Positions 20,090 to 30,785 of a stretch of DNA of 64,000 nucleotides are shown in pieces (position 1 is the first letter of the stretch; every line of letters begins with the position of its first letter). Source of the stretch: Macrosoma leucophasiata (lineage: Eukaryota; Arthropoda; Insecta; Lepidoptera; Hedylidae); the NCBI GenBank assembly GCA_036365455.1, contig JAWQUS010000016.1:13601001-13665000 (forward strand), given 5' to 3'. The notes under the pieces are model-generated. The model was not told where the DNA came from, made no database searches, and was given only the letters and a program-made list of their open reading frames with translations. The translations under genes and the position numbers were made by a program.

Positions 20090-20097
20090 GTCCGCGC

Positions 20098-20871
20098 TCA
20101 ACTTTCCATTCAAAGGCTACACAAATTCTATCTTCAACGCAATATTGAAATCCATAACTTTCCGATTAACTAAGTAATTAAATGTTGCTGTGTTTTGGTT
20201 CGGAACCTTGAAAGTGTTGAGATGAATTTTGTTTAATTTTATATTGATGTTCCGGCCTCCGGGAGCGTCGTGAATATTTTGGGGAAAGTCTAATTGATTT
20301 AAACTCTAAAGAATATTTTAAATCAAAAGTTTTGGGTTTGTTCTGTTAGATAAATAGTTTTATTACCCGTGATAGCGCTTCGATTTTCTAAATTATTATT
20401 TTAAAACTAGCTGTGCCCGCAACTTTGTTTGCGTGGATTAGTAGTGGCTTTGGGACATTAGGCAGCGCTTTTGGATATAATATACGTCTTGGTTAATTTT
20501 GGATCATAAATACTTTTGGGTAGCTAAACAAATCTATTTTGCAGTATTGCTTCTCTGTACACGATATTAGACGTATGACCATCGGGGATAAAAGCACACA
20601 GGCTGCTAGGATTGCGAAAAATGGCTAATTATGTGTTTAAACGCGCAGCCATCCTATGCTGAACCGTATTTTCGAAAATGCCATTTTAAACTTCTAAGCA
20701 TAATATTTTTTTGTAGAAAATTATTATAAACTTTTGTAAATTTTCAGTCAATTTTTAAACATAAAAGATAGATCCATGCATAATATAAGCACTCCGTAAG
20801 AGCCGGTAGAAGAGAAAAATTGAATATTAACGTTGTGCATTTTTGCCCACTAATGCCACCACCTATGGTAT
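20098..20871. other. no gene; one short repeat end
   Basis: A repeat end ACTAGCTGTGCCCGCAACTTTG sits at 20405-20430. The rest is unassigned. Confidence 0.45.
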
Positions 20872-21135
20872 GGTTTCCGTTTCCGTGCTTCGGAGGGCAC
20901 GTTAAACCGTCGGTCCCGGTTGCTATCGATGGATAGCAGTCGTTAAACCTTGTCGGAGGCCTTATGGGCGGTTTGAAAAACATCCGACAGTGGGTTGGCC
21001 ACTAACCCACCCACCTCCACCAATCCACATGAGGAGGAGCAGCGTGGTGGAGTAAGCTCCAGGCCTCCCCCCAAAAAGGGGAGAGACTCGTGCCCAGCAG
21101 TGGGACGTATAATGGGTTGCCATTATTATTTATTA
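20872..21135 (+). mobile_element. 5S-like SINE, 5'-truncated copy
   Basis: From GTTTCCGTGCTTCGGAGGGC to CCCAGCAGTGGGACG and a TTATTATT tail, it matches the 3' 260 bp of the copy at 1563. The promoter-like head is missing. Confidence 0.75.
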
Positions 21136-21182
21136 TTATGGTTCTGAATGTACCATATTTCATGCAATAAATATCTTATATC

Positions 21183-21460
21183 TTATATCACCACCACTGC
21201 CACCACTATAATCGCCACCAACGTCGTCAACGCCATCACCATCACCAAACACCTACGCCACCAATGCCATCACTGATACAAACGCCACCAAAACCACCAC
21301 TATCACAACCAATGCCACCAACGCCCCCAAAACTACCAACAACACCACCAACATCACCAACGCCACCAATGCCTCCACCGCCAGTTAAACCACCGCCAGC
21401 ACCACCACCACTACAAACACCACCAATACCACTACCACCACCACCATCGCCATCATCATA
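21183..21460. repeat. degenerate (CCA)n/(CAC)n low-complexity array
   Basis: Imperfect trinucleotide repeats (CCACCACTGCCACCAC and so on) over 280 bp. They yield proline-rich and glycine-rich frames on the two strands that should not be taken as genes. The array probably grew from the short tandem tail of the adjoining LINE fragment. Confidence 0.85.
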
Positions 21461-21645
21461 ATCACATCCGAAAGACGTCCATCCGTCTCCGCTGTACAAA
21501 CCTTTCCCGAAGATGCTCCTAAAAGTGTTGTGCGTCATAAGGAAAGAATACGCCATAATTGCCACGCTTGGCATGCTGAATGGTGATCATAGCGGAGATT
21601 GTTTTATGCCGGGACGCTGCTATGCGGTATGCTTAATGTTACTAA
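21461..21645 (-). repeat. LINE 3'-end fragment
   Basis: GAAAGACGTCCATCCGTCTC, GCCACGCTTGGCATGCTGAA and GCCGGGACGCTGCTATG match the piece at 36178-36300 and the common AAGACGTCCACTGCTGAAC type of tail. Confidence 0.55.
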
Positions 21646-21650
21646 CAGAG

Positions 21651-22049
21651 AAAAAACCGGCCAAGTGCGAGTCGAACTCGTACACAAAGGGTTCCGTACA
21701 AAAAATGCCCTAAAAATTTCGTTTGTTGGAAGGAAATATACAACATAAGACCTAAAAATTCTGTGAAAATTTTAAGTGTATACTTGATACCGTAATTGAT
21801 ATCGAGCAAAAAATATACGAAAAAAACCCGCTTATTGTATGCCCCCTTAATATTCACATTTTCTTATTTTTAGTATTCAATTTAATAGCGGTAACAGAAA
21901 CATAATTTGTGAAAATTTTAGCTTTCTAGCTGTCACTGTTTATGAGATACAGCCTGGGGACAGACAGACGGATGGACGGACAGACAGGCAGACAGCGGAG
22001 GATGAGTAAAAGGGTCCGTTTTTACCTTTTAGATACGGAACCCTAAAAA
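21651..22049 (+). repeat. lepidopteran repeat AACCGGCCAAGTGCGAGTCG
   Basis: Begins AAACCGGCCAAGTGCGAGTCG near 21655, passes AGGGTTCCGTACAAAAAATG, TTATGAGATACAGCCTGGGG and a CAGACAGACGGATGG run, and ends TACGGAACCCTAAAA. This is a well-known high-copy moth repeat; the class is unclear. Confidence 0.7.
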
Positions 22050-22402
22050 AGATAGATTCAGAATAGTTAAAAAATATTCGATATGATTCTTTAAATTGTC
22101 GTAACTTTTTTATTTCTGAAACGATTGACATGAAACAAACAGTAAATGTTAAATGAAACTTACCACAATATATTAGTAAAAACTAAAAATCGGATAAGCC
22201 ATTTCTGAAATTAGCGTGCACAAACACACAGACAAACATACATTTTTCTGGGATAAAAAGTGTTGTGCGCCAAATATTAAAGTATAAATACACCAAGTTT
22301 CATCGTAATCGGCCTTTTTAGATTTTGTGTGATGCTTGAACAAACAGACAGACAGACACACAGACAGACAGACAGATCGACAAAAAATTTTCTAATCACA
22401 TA
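22050..22402. repeat. simple-repeat and moth repeat remnants
   Basis: Two blocks with CAGACAGACAGAC-type runs (22220-22260, 22340-22380) and intervening AAATCGGATAAGCC-like text resemble decayed copies of the preceding repeat class. Confidence 0.4.
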
Positions 22403-22462
22403 TTTGTGTTCGGTATCGATCTAGTAACATGGGGATGTTACTAGATCGATACCGAACACAAA
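22403..22462. repeat. perfect palindrome, 28-bp arms, 4-nt loop
   Basis: The left arm 22403-22430 (TTTGTGTTCGGTATCGATCT...), loop GGGG (22431-22434) and right arm 22435-22462 are exactly complementary. Confidence 0.95.
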
Positions 22463-22974
22463 AATGTATGGTATTTATTTTTTCAATATTTTCAATGTAC
22501 AGAATTTGAACTTCTACAGTTTTATTATAAGTATAGATTAAATTCGTTTCGATGTCACTATATTATAACTCGATCAATTCGTAAAAACATACATTAGTTC
22601 AGCACAATCAGCACTCGTGAAGTTTTAAGCAATATAGAATAGACGTAGTAACTTTCACATCTAATAAATAAGTTTTATCCTGTAAATCCCCAAAGGGTAA
22701 TTAAGGCACGTATGTATATGCCCTTCGTAAAATTGCTCATATTATTTGTATATTATTACTCGTATTCGATCATTTAATGAAATACGAGCATTTCATGAAG
22801 CACTCAATATTTTTTGATTTACTCAACTTTCATGTAGGTTAGGTTAGATGTGGTTAGAACGGTCATCAAACAACGCACGACCTGGGCGAGCGAAGAGAGC
22901 GCGTCGCGGCAGCGGCCGACGAGTGCTAAAAACATAATTTGGAATTTCAATTTCAGTTTGTTCACCCGTTGTAC
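22463..22974. other. no recognisable gene
   Basis: AT-rich to 22840, then GTTAGGTTAGATG and a short GC-rich patch (22890-22925) with no open frame of note. Confidence 0.4.
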
Positions 22975-23120
22975 CCGTAATGGGGTCGCTTTACTGACAT
23001 ACACAAACACCCACTCGCGAAACAATAAATAAAAATATACCTGTAGGCCATACGGATATTTATCCTGGTGCGGGGACTCTCGGATCAAGCGGCGTCAAAC
23101 CGTTGGATCAACTAAATCGT
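22975..23120 (-). repeat. SINE-F, diverged copy
   Basis: CATACACAAACACCCACTCG, CTGTAGGCCATACGGATATT and the worn tRNA-like head AACCGTTGGATCAACTAAATCG. Confidence 0.6.
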
Positions 23121-23284
23121 CAATAACAAATGCGAGTTAATTTACAGAAATATCAGTATCTACTTATAGTAAAGTTCCAGTAATTGAAAATTGAAATATA
23201 AAAAAACTCGCTTACCCCGAATTCGGAAATCAAAGTAAACCTAGATACAGTTCGCAAGTGGACTTATAAAAAGGCAAAAACAGT

Positions 23285-23925
23285 TAATCTATACAAATAA
23301 ATAAAATTGGAGTGTCTGTTTGTAATATTAAAATAACCGCTTTTTACTAAATGTATACACGGTACATATACCAAAACCACATTTTTTTTTTAATTTTGTC
23401 TGTCTGTCTGTCTGTCTGTTTGGCGGGGCTAATCTTGGGAACGGCTTTACCGATTTTGACGGGACTTTCACTGGCAGATAGCTGATGTGACAAGGAGTAA
23501 CTAAGGCTACTTTTGTTTCCATACATCCATACATACATACAAACCTACATACAAATAAGTAGATTGGAGTGTATCCGACTTTGACGGGACTTCCACGGGT
23601 AGGTAGCTGATGTAATAAGGAGTAACTTAGGCTACTTTTATCTCCATACATCCATACATACATACATACCTACATACAAATAAATAGAATTGGAGTGTCT
23701 CCGATTTTGACGGAACTTTCACTGGCAGATAGCTGATGTGAGAAGGAGTAACTTAGGCTACTTTTATCTCCATACATCCATACATACATACATATCTACA
23801 TACAAATAAGTAGAATTGGAGTGTATCCGACTTTCACGGGACTTCCACGGGTAGGTAGCTGATGTAATAAGGTGTAACTTAGGCTACTTTTATACTAGCT
23901 GCGCCCACGACTTCGTCCGGGGAGA
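23285..23925. repeat. moth repeat with an internal tandem array
   Basis: Inverse of the family at 12355 and 43486 (ACCGCTTTTTACTAA, GTATACACGGTACATAT, GTCTGTCTG run, CGGGGCTAATCTTGGGAACG), ending ACTAGCTGCGCCCACGACTTC. Between lies a tandem array of a 125-126 bp unit. Confidence 0.7.
23450..23893. repeat. tandem repeat, 3.5 units of about 126 bp in two alternating subtypes
   Basis: Units start at 23450, 23575, 23701 and 23827. Units 1 and 3 read TTTCACTGGCAGATAGCTGATG; units 2 and 4 read TTCCACGGGTAGGTAGCTGATG. So the array is a roughly 251-bp dimer repeated, not a simple monomer ladder. Each full unit ends in CATACATCCATACATACATA. Confidence 0.85.
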
Positions 23926-23975
23926 TACTGAACAATCAAATTTTTTCTCACGTGGACGAAGTCGCGGGAACAGCT

Positions 23976-24072
23976 GGTTAGTAATAATAATAATAATGAC
24001 AACCCATTATACGTCCCACTGCTGGGCACGAGTCTCTCCCCTTTTTTTGGGGAGGCCTGGAGCTTACTCTTG
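23976..24072 (-). repeat. 5S-like SINE, 3' fragment
   Basis: TAATAATAATAAT tail, ATTATACGTCCCACTGCTGG and GGGGAGGCCTGGAGCTTACT. Confidence 0.75.
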
Positions 24073-24712
24073 TCAGAAGCAGTTACGATACTAAAAATAG
24101 AGTACAAATACTAACATGTGGTAAGGTAATAGGATAAGGTCATAACGAGATTACTACTAAAGCCGACCCTATATTTCCTGACTAAATTTTTGTCACACGT
24201 CCCGGCTCAGTTGGAAAAAACTTTTCTGCATTTTCATTAGGCAAAGTTGTAAAAAAGTGTATAAATTTTAATGATTCCAGCAAGCTCAGCATGTAATGAG
24301 TCCGTGGATTTCTTCCCCTCGCCTCATGAACGATGTGAAAACTCCAGTTGAAAGTTTGTCTCAGCCAGTTTCTTGCTCATAAATATTGAATGTGTGATTT
24401 TGCTGACGATTACTCATAAAGTCTTGACCTAATAAATCATGGCTTGGAGCTTACGGCATTTGTTTCGTTAATATTAAATACCTACTTTTTGAATATTTCT
24501 TATATAAGTAAACCTTACAATGCACGTGATCCAACAGGCTTTAAGCTGGTTTTTATATTATAAAAATGGTGATAGATATAGCTTACTTTAGTTTTATATA
24601 AATACTGCAGCTTAACTCTTAAGCTAGCTAACCTTACATATTCAGTTACCAACAATGCTTGCTATGCCTGCCATGTGTGTTTGGCAGTTTGGCGCTTTCT
24701 TTATATAAAACT
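24073..24712. other. no recognisable feature
   Basis: Unassigned, AT-rich, no supported gene. Confidence 0.4.
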
Positions 24713-24918
24713 AGCGGCCCGCCCCGCTTTGCGCAAGTGTAATGTTACCTACCGTCTTCTATTCATCTTAGTGTGATGATATATAGCCTAAAGTCCTCGT
24801 CGATAAATGTGCTATCTAACAATTAAATATTTTTTCAAATCGGATCAGTAGTTTCTGAGATTAGCGCGTTCAAGCAAACAAACAAACTCTAAAGCTTTAT
24901 AATATTAGTATAGATTAC
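24713..24918 (-). repeat. moth repeat, AGCGGCCCGCCCC family
   Basis: ACTAGCGGCCCGCCCCGCTT at one end and TTTATAATATTAGTATAGAT at the other, with TCGGATCAGTAGTTTCTGAG between: a familiar moth LINE tail seen in reverse. Confidence 0.65.
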
Positions 24919-25315
24919 CTTCTCTCCAGCCCGGGATCGTATACAAGACCTCGGGCTATCTATACCGGCCATCACTTAGACGTAGAAATACGTTATTAGG
25001 GAACTTAACGATGTTCATATCAAAACAAGTTCAAACAAATGTTTATATCAAGACATTAGAAACCACTCAAGCAAATAGACGATAAAAACAGATCAAAATG
25101 TCCTTTTGTAGGGGATTTATTCAACTAACGCAATCAATCCCTAGTTCAGTATCAGGAAGGAGGAAAATGAGACCCCTATTTTCTAATTTGTCGTGAACCA
25201 CTGACGTAGGATGTATACATAATGGTTAGTACGTGAAAGTTAGAAAAGTTATATATGTAGAATATTAATGAAATAAAGTGAACGAAAAGAATGATGAGAG
25301 TAATAAACATTTCCT
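24919..25315. other. no recognisable feature
   Basis: Unassigned AT-rich DNA. Confidence 0.4.
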
Positions 25316-26078
25316 AGGTCTGTTCAGACAGCCGGCGTGACGCAGTGGGACACGACGGCGACGCAACGCGACGTTAAGTACTTGTAATATAAACAAAAAT
25401 AAAATCTGAAATATTCTATTAAGATAAATATTTTACATACTAAAAAAGAAACCTATTGCTTTTTATATAGATACATAGAAATATATTTGTTTTGTTTGAT
25501 TGACTTATAAATTATGTAATATACCTGAATATGACTATATGATAAAATATTTTAAAGAAACTTTGGTTGTCTGTAAATTCGGTATATGGACGATAATTTT
25601 GCGTAATAACATCGTAATAAAAGATGCGTCACAAGGTCGATCGTGCCTCTCTAGCGTTTGTCCTGCGCTTTTGCTTGTACGCTCGGATTAGGCGGAACGT
25701 GACACTTTTTTATACGTGCAGCCAACGTTCATACATTATAACACGTTACGTCAATAAAATAAAATTATCGTATGTTACCAATTGTTTATAAAGTGTATTA
25801 TACTTACATACAATATATTCATTCACTTTATTACATAAGATAACATAAGTAACTACACTTGCGAGCTTTAAACTAGAATCACATAAACGGAAATTGTTCA
25901 ATCATGTGTTATTATTGTTTCATTTTCATTTAAAGCTCGCAAGTGTAAATATTACGGACGATACTACACCAACCTGTCCGCGTCCAGCGTGACGCTCTGT
26001 GCGGTATTTTTCATAATATTTACTGTATTGTCCCGACGCCGTCCCGACAAGCCACGCCGGCTGTCTATCCAGACCTTT
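25316..26078. mobile_element. foldback or MITE-like element, about 760 bp
   Basis: Ends are inverted: AGGTCTGTTCAGACAGCCGG at the left, CCGGCTGTCTATCCAGACC at the right. Inside, a 19-bp perfect inverted repeat TACACTTGCGAGCTTTAAA (25853) / TTTAAAGCTCGCAAGTGTA (25930) adds a second fold. No transposase frame. I could not define a target duplication, so it might be two nested elements. Confidence 0.55.
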
Positions 26079-26462
26079 ATACTTAAATCGTGGCTGGTTG
26101 CTAAGTTTCTTATAGCAAAAAAATATATCTTTTCTCGCCTTGTCCCTCACTCGACGCTTTTGCCTTAGCGAAGCTATATAACATTTCATTAGCGTTGAAC
26201 CGAGACGTTCCAGTTACGTAACACAAACAATAAATTTTCATTTTTGCGGCAGGACAAGTGAAAGGAGAGATATATATGGGACGAGATTTGCCTTAACTTC
26301 TTAACTGTGCAACTATTTTAGTAAGCTTGTCGGGTGTTTTAGTCTTTTGCTTTATTAGTAGAACAATTGTTACAATTTAATCGTTTATAATTTCTTTTAG
26401 AACAGATATGTTAATTAATTCTTGAGCGAAAAATATATATCTGTTTTGATTAAAAAAATGAA
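26079..26462. other. no recognisable feature
   Basis: Unassigned; no gene. Confidence 0.4.
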
Positions 26463-26660
26463 AACGATCCAGTTAGTCCAACGGTGTGAGACGACCGTTT
26501 GATTTGAAGGGTCGCGGGTTTGATTCCCGCACCGGGATAAACGTTTGTATGGCATTCTGATATTTGTTTCGAGTCTGGGTGTTTGTGTATGTGTTGTGTG
26601 TGTACAACGGTACCCACGATATAGGTTTAAACCTAGTGTGGGGCTGTGAGTGTAAGCGTA
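26463..26660 (+). mobile_element. SINE-F, near full length
   Basis: A box TAGTCCAACGG at 26474-26484 and B box GGTTTGATTCC at 26517-26527, spaced as in tRNA genes. The tail includes GTGTGTACAACGGTACCCAC and TAGGTTTAAACCTAGTG. A pol-III SINE, not a tRNA. Confidence 0.8.
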
Positions 26661-26694
26661 TTTATTACTAAAAATTTATAAATATTAAATAAGT

Positions 26695-26955
26695 AATGGT
26701 CGCTTCACCAATCCACGCAATGTAACTTTACGCCTGTGATCTTTGAAGGGTAGGGCAGAGGTATATTTTACACTCACAATTTGCCAATTACATTTGTGGC
26801 GCCCATTGCCATCTCTGGGTACATTAACTAACTCCGAGGATGGGGGTTGGTAAATTGCCAGGCAATGGAAAAATTTTAACTCAGAAATAGCACTTACCTC
26901 CTCGTCCCGGGGATAGAATCCAAAGTCCAACTTAGTAGTAGTGGTATGCTACTAA
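26695..26955 (-). mobile_element. SINE-A-like copy, diverged
   Basis: On the minus strand: a worn head with CTATCCCCGGGACGAGG, then TTTTCCATTGCC, TACCCAGAGATGGCAATGGG, and the end CACAGGCGTAAAGTTAC. It follows the order of SINE-A at 44556 with many changes. Confidence 0.6.
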
Positions 26956-26976
26956 TATTATTATACCAATATTTTT

Positions 26977-27266
26977 ACTGGTGGTAGAGCTCCAGTGACG
27001 GAGCTCGCGGGCGTAGGCACCACCGCATTACCTAATATACTTGCCGCTAAATGGTAGTGTTTAGCACTATCGTGTTCCGGTCAGGTGGTAATGTACGGCC
27101 CTGTAATTTCCGACACAGAGGCATAACACCTTAGGCCTCAGGAGTGGTAACGCATCTGCATTTTGACCTCGGTCTTTGTGTGGGTGTCTATAGGCTGCAG
27201 TCATCACTTAACATCAATGTGAACTGCATGCTTGTTTGCCACTTCCATTACATTAAAAAAAAAAAA
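26977..27266 (+). mobile_element. SINE-B, full-length copy
   Basis: Head ACTGGTGGTAGAGCTCCAGT, all body blocks present, A-run 27255-27266. One of the least diverged copies. Confidence 0.88.
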
Positions 27267-27365
27267 TAATAGAATTTTATTCATAGTTTAGTCAAAGGCA
27301 GTTAAAAATAGACTCACCATAAATAAAGTAATAAAAAAATACGCTCACAGCTCCACATTAGGTAT

Positions 27366-27547
27366 TATAAACCTATGTCGTGCATGCCGTTGCACACATA
27401 CAACACATACACAAACACCCAGATCCAAAACGAATATCTAAAGGCCATACAAATATTTGTCCCGATGCCCCGCACCGAAATTGCGACCGAACCTGCTACC
27501 CTTCGAACCAAACGGTGGTCTCACACCGCTGGACTAGCCGGGTCGTC
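27366..27547 (-). mobile_element. SINE-F copy
   Basis: ACCTATGTCGTGCATGCCGT, AGGCCATACAAATATTTGTC and the head complement GCTGGACTAGCCGGGTCGTC. The B box is interrupted. Confidence 0.7.
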
Positions 27548-27744
27548 AACATCCTCACTTTCTTTACCTTTCTTTGTAAATCTTGACGAATGGTAGATGA
27601 ATTGTGTTTTCATTGCATTAAAATGTAAATACAACTTTCTTCCATTACATAATTTATAAATACTGTCGTTGAAAGTGAAAACATTTTTATATTCATCATT
27701 TCCACAAGCACTGGACTTACATGCACCATAACCGATTTTCCGTA

Positions 27745-27862
27745 AGCGTCCCTAACACCAAAATGTGCAGCGAACTGTGGTCGACGTATCCATATCTTAA
27801 TTTATTAGGGAGGAGAGCATAAGAGCGGAATACACAACAAGTTCACGTGAAATGAACTGTAC
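27745..27862. repeat. local repeat H2, copy 1
   Basis: AAAATGTGCAGCGAACTGTG, GAGAGCATAAGAGCGGAATAC and AAATGAACTG recur at 28198-28318. Confidence 0.7.
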
Positions 27863-28197
27863 ATCCTGCCGAGTGTACGGAAGCGACAGAGGGGTGCCGC
27901 GTGGTCAAACAGTATACTTATACTATGTGACCACGTGTCACCCTTCTGAGTACCTAATAGGATCGCGTGATGGTCGAATTCGACCACAATATCTTATTAA
28001 TACGCAGTCATATTACAAAGAAACTCATTGACTTACATCTGAATATTTATTTTCTTTCCTAAATAAATATTACTCTGGTAACTTAGTTATGTGCTTGAGC
28101 TGATTTTTTTAAATTATTTTTTTTTGTAAATTTTAGGTAGTAGGTAGTATAATAAATTTTGCTACAGCTTATTTTATAAAACTGTTAGTCGTAAATT
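27863..28197. other. no recognisable feature
   Basis: Spacer between the two H2 repeats; contains CACGTGTCACCC and AT-rich DNA. Confidence 0.4.
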
Positions 28198-28318
28198 ACC
28201 CTAGTATCAAAATGTGCAGCGAACTGTGTTCGACGTATTCAATTTTCATAGTTTAATAGAGGGGAGAACATAAGAGCGGAATACACAGGCTTATGGGAAA
28301 TGAACTGCACATCCAAAC
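28198..28318. repeat. local repeat H2, copy 2
   Basis: AAAATGTGCAGCGAACTGTG, GAGAACATAAGAGCGGAATA: same order and orientation as copy 1. Confidence 0.7.
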
Positions 28319-28512
28319 GACAGTGTGTTACACACTGTAGGTGTAGTAAGATCGCTTTGATCGTTTTGAACCAATATCTAATTGATACTCAGCTAAAAAG
28401 TTTTATGAAACAGTAAGTGAATTTGTTGACAGCTTGTCGGTGTTTTGAACAAATACTAATTATTGCAAATAAAAAACGAACAGAGATGAATGAACTAAAA
28501 AATTAAGTCATC

Positions 28513-28641
28513 GTATATTAGATACGTTTTAGCTGTAGAATGCTTTGTCTTTGTCAGTTGTATTGTCAAATGTGCAGGATAGAAAGAGATAAAGGAGAGA
28601 TTAGCAACACTTTAGCTAAAATACGTTTATGAATAAGGGGG
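28513..28641. mobile_element. MITE-D, copy missing one terminal repeat
   Basis: TATTAGATACGTTTTAGCTG to GTTTATGAATAAGGGGG: the reverse orientation of 19737-19882, lacking the outermost 17 bp on the left. Confidence 0.7.
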
Positions 28642-28944
28642 TATATGTATATACTATCTCCCTGCCAAATTCCATCCTTGTGTACGTGAATGGGGTTTTC
28701 GACATTTCGCTTTTATTTAAACTGCTTTTTACATCTTTTGTCACGAAGAAATAATTGGAACTGAAGTTAATAAAAACATGGAATCTGTATGACAGATGCT
28801 ATCACTTTTCAGTTCATATTCCATTTTATTGAAATCACTGCATTACTTTACGATACCATATTACAGCGCCACGTTCTTTCGTGAAAACCCGTAAAAACCA
28901 AAAGAAGGACTAGTCCTAGAAGTAGTTAGATATCGAATCTAAAA
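28642..28944. other. no recognisable feature
   Basis: Unassigned non-coding DNA. Confidence 0.4.
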
Positions 28945-29116
28945 CACATGCTCCTGGTAGAGTTCCACTGCAGGAGCTCGAGAGCATAAATATGTATGTA
29001 GGATAACAATGCATCTGCATTTTCACCTGTCGTTTTTGTGTAGATGTCTTTAATCGGCAGTCATCACTTAGCATCAATAGGAGCTACATGCTTGTTTGCC
29101 ACCATCCTTACACGGA
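28945..29116 (+). mobile_element. SINE-B, internally deleted copy
   Basis: GGTAGAGTTCCACTGCAGGAG head, then a jump to ACAATGCATCTGCATTTTCACC and the GCTTGTTTGCCACC tail. About 120 bp of the middle is gone. Confidence 0.7.
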
Positions 29117-29169
29117 CATGCATAAGCTTATAATAAATAATTAAAATGTAGAAACAAGTAATACAGTGA

Positions 29170-29300
29170 AATGAATAAGGAAGCGGAGATTATTGAGTTT
29201 TACAGTTAAGTACACTTTGCTAATACCATGAACTATATTCCCTTAATCCAGTTCTGCTTAACTTACTTCTCACTTGTTTGAATGGCAATATTATAATATA
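29170..29300. repeat. local repeat H, copy 1
   Basis: ACAGTTAAGTACACTTTGCTAA, CATGAACTATATTCCCTTAAT and CTCACTTGTTTGAATGG recur at 29436, 30556 and 31630. Confidence 0.6.
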
Positions 29301-29435
29301 TCTTAAGGCTTGACTTCGTAGTCTTCGGTTTAACGATTGTACTTTACTGTTTGGCTATAAATTAAATTATATATAATTAAATTTTATTGAATCTAACACA
29401 TGTGTAAGTGGTCTAAATTAACAATAAGACGGTCA

Positions 29436-29600
29436 AAACAGTTGAGTATCCAGTCAAGTGAGTATCCAAGCTGCAGAGAGGTGCTTCGTAAAGTTGTACA
29501 GTTAAGTACACTCCGCTAAACTCCTTAACTATATTCCCTTAATCTACTACAGCGCAACTTACTTCACACTTGTTTGAAGTGATATCTAAGGGTACGTCCA
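29436..29600. repeat. local repeat H, copy 2
   Basis: GTGAGTATCCAAGCTGCAGA, ACAGTTAAGTACACTCCGCT and CACACTTGTTTGAAGTGATA. Confidence 0.7.
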
Positions 29601-29927
29601 TATTATAATTCCTACCAAGACTTGACTTATAAATTGTGCTTTGCAGTTGGACTTTAAAATTCATACTAATGTCACACCGCGGACACTCCGCCAAAATTCC
29701 ATACAAACGTTTAATTTGGTCTCTATTACACAGACATCAATCAGTGACGTGTATTTATACGTGCACCTGTGTGCGTAGCACGTACAAAATACCAACCGTC
29801 GCACATAAGAGGGGAGGAGGTTGGGTGATGCGGGGAAATCGGGCGGGACGTCGAAGTGTCCATTCTACGAGTATACGTAGTATTATTACATATTCTTTGC
29901 TAATGTGGAATCCCATTTGTTGTTTGT
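29601..29927. other. no supported gene
   Basis: Frames of 98 and 74 codons overlap on opposite strands here without any motif. The sequence includes a G-rich patch GAGGGGAGGAGGTTGGG near 29808. Confidence 0.4.
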
Positions 29928-30213
29928 ACTGATGGTAGAGTTCCATTGTAGAGACTCGTGGGCGAAGGCACCACGGCATTACCTAATCTATCTGCCACTA
30001 AATGGTAGTGTTCAATACTTTCGTGTTCTAGTTAGATGGTAATAAATTTCACAGAGACATAACGACTGCTCCATTTTCTACAATTCTTTTTGAAATTAAT
30101 AAAGTTAATGATCAGCAGTGACAACACATCTGCATTTTGACTTCTGGTTTTTGTGTAGATATCTATAGGCTGTAGTCGTTACTTAACATGCCATTTTCAC
30201 TACATAAAAAAAA
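29928..30213 (+). mobile_element. SINE-B, diverged copy with an internal insertion
   Basis: ACTGATGGTAGAGTTCCATT head, AAATGGTAGTGTTCAATACT, CATCTGCATTTTGACTTC, and an A-rich end. About 60 bp (30072-30120) has no counterpart in other copies. Confidence 0.7.
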
Positions 30214-30244
30214 TGGTTGAGTTATAATAATTATTGATAAGAAG

Positions 30245-30548
30245 CATAGAGCAACACGGGCCACAGGCCGCGGCGGATCGGAGGGGAGTAGCCATATGCA
30301 GGCTTTCCCTTCTGTCAAAGTACAAGCCCAAATGGACCTATGCCTGTCACCTAGATGTTTAAATGTGTGCGTGAAATTGTGTATGTATTTTGTTAAAGTT
30401 AAGGTGTGAGTTACGTAGTAATAGACGATTTTTTTAGTGTGTGTGTGTATCACACGCATTACTCCCCGCAAAAAATGACAGATTGTGTAATAAACGCTAT
30501 GACTACTCTGCTCCGGTCTCCGGTTTTTGTTCCCCGAGTTGCTCTATC
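30245..30548. mobile_element. hAT-type MITE, copy 3, uninterrupted
   Basis: CATAGAGCAACACGGGCCAC at the left and CGAGTTGCTCTATC at the right. Flanking 8-mers ATAAGAAG (30237-30244) and GTAAGAAG (30549-30556) differ at one base. 304 bp, no frame. Confidence 0.85.
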
Positions 30549-30555
30549 GTAAGAA

Positions 30556-30725
30556 GGTTTAAACAAAACAAGTGAATATCCAGTCGAGAGAGCACGCAAG
30601 CGGCTGAGAGGTGCCACGTGGAGTCGTATGGTTAAGTACGCTCTGCTAATCATGAACTCTATTTCTGTAATATCAAACAGAAAAACTTGCGCTTCACTTG
30701 TTTGAGGTGACATCCAAGGGTTTTA
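30556..30725. repeat. local repeat H, copy 3
   Basis: GTGAATATCCAGTCGAGAGA, GCGGCTGAGAGGTGCCACGTGG, GGTTAAGTACGCTCTGCTAA and CACTTGTTTGAGGTGACATC. Confidence 0.75.
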
Positions 30726-30785
30726 CAGATTTTCTTTATTATTTTTTTGTGTATGCTCAGTGCTTAGTGTTAGTGATTGTTATTA

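Noticed and set aside
21242..21574. Proline-rich and glycine-rich open frames on opposite strands
   Set aside because: They are a direct result of the degenerate CCA/CAC repeat; no start context, signal peptide or conserved domain.
22340..22380. CRISPR-like short repeats
   Set aside because: CAGACAGA runs are a simple microsatellite, with no spacer structure, in a eukaryotic genome.
23895..24107. 70-codon minus-strand frame
   Set aside because: It is translated from the 5S-like SINE tail and a moth repeat end.
26463..26540. Possible tRNA gene
   Set aside because: A and B boxes are good, but there is no paired anticodon arm or acceptor stem, and the same block heads several dispersed copies: a SINE.
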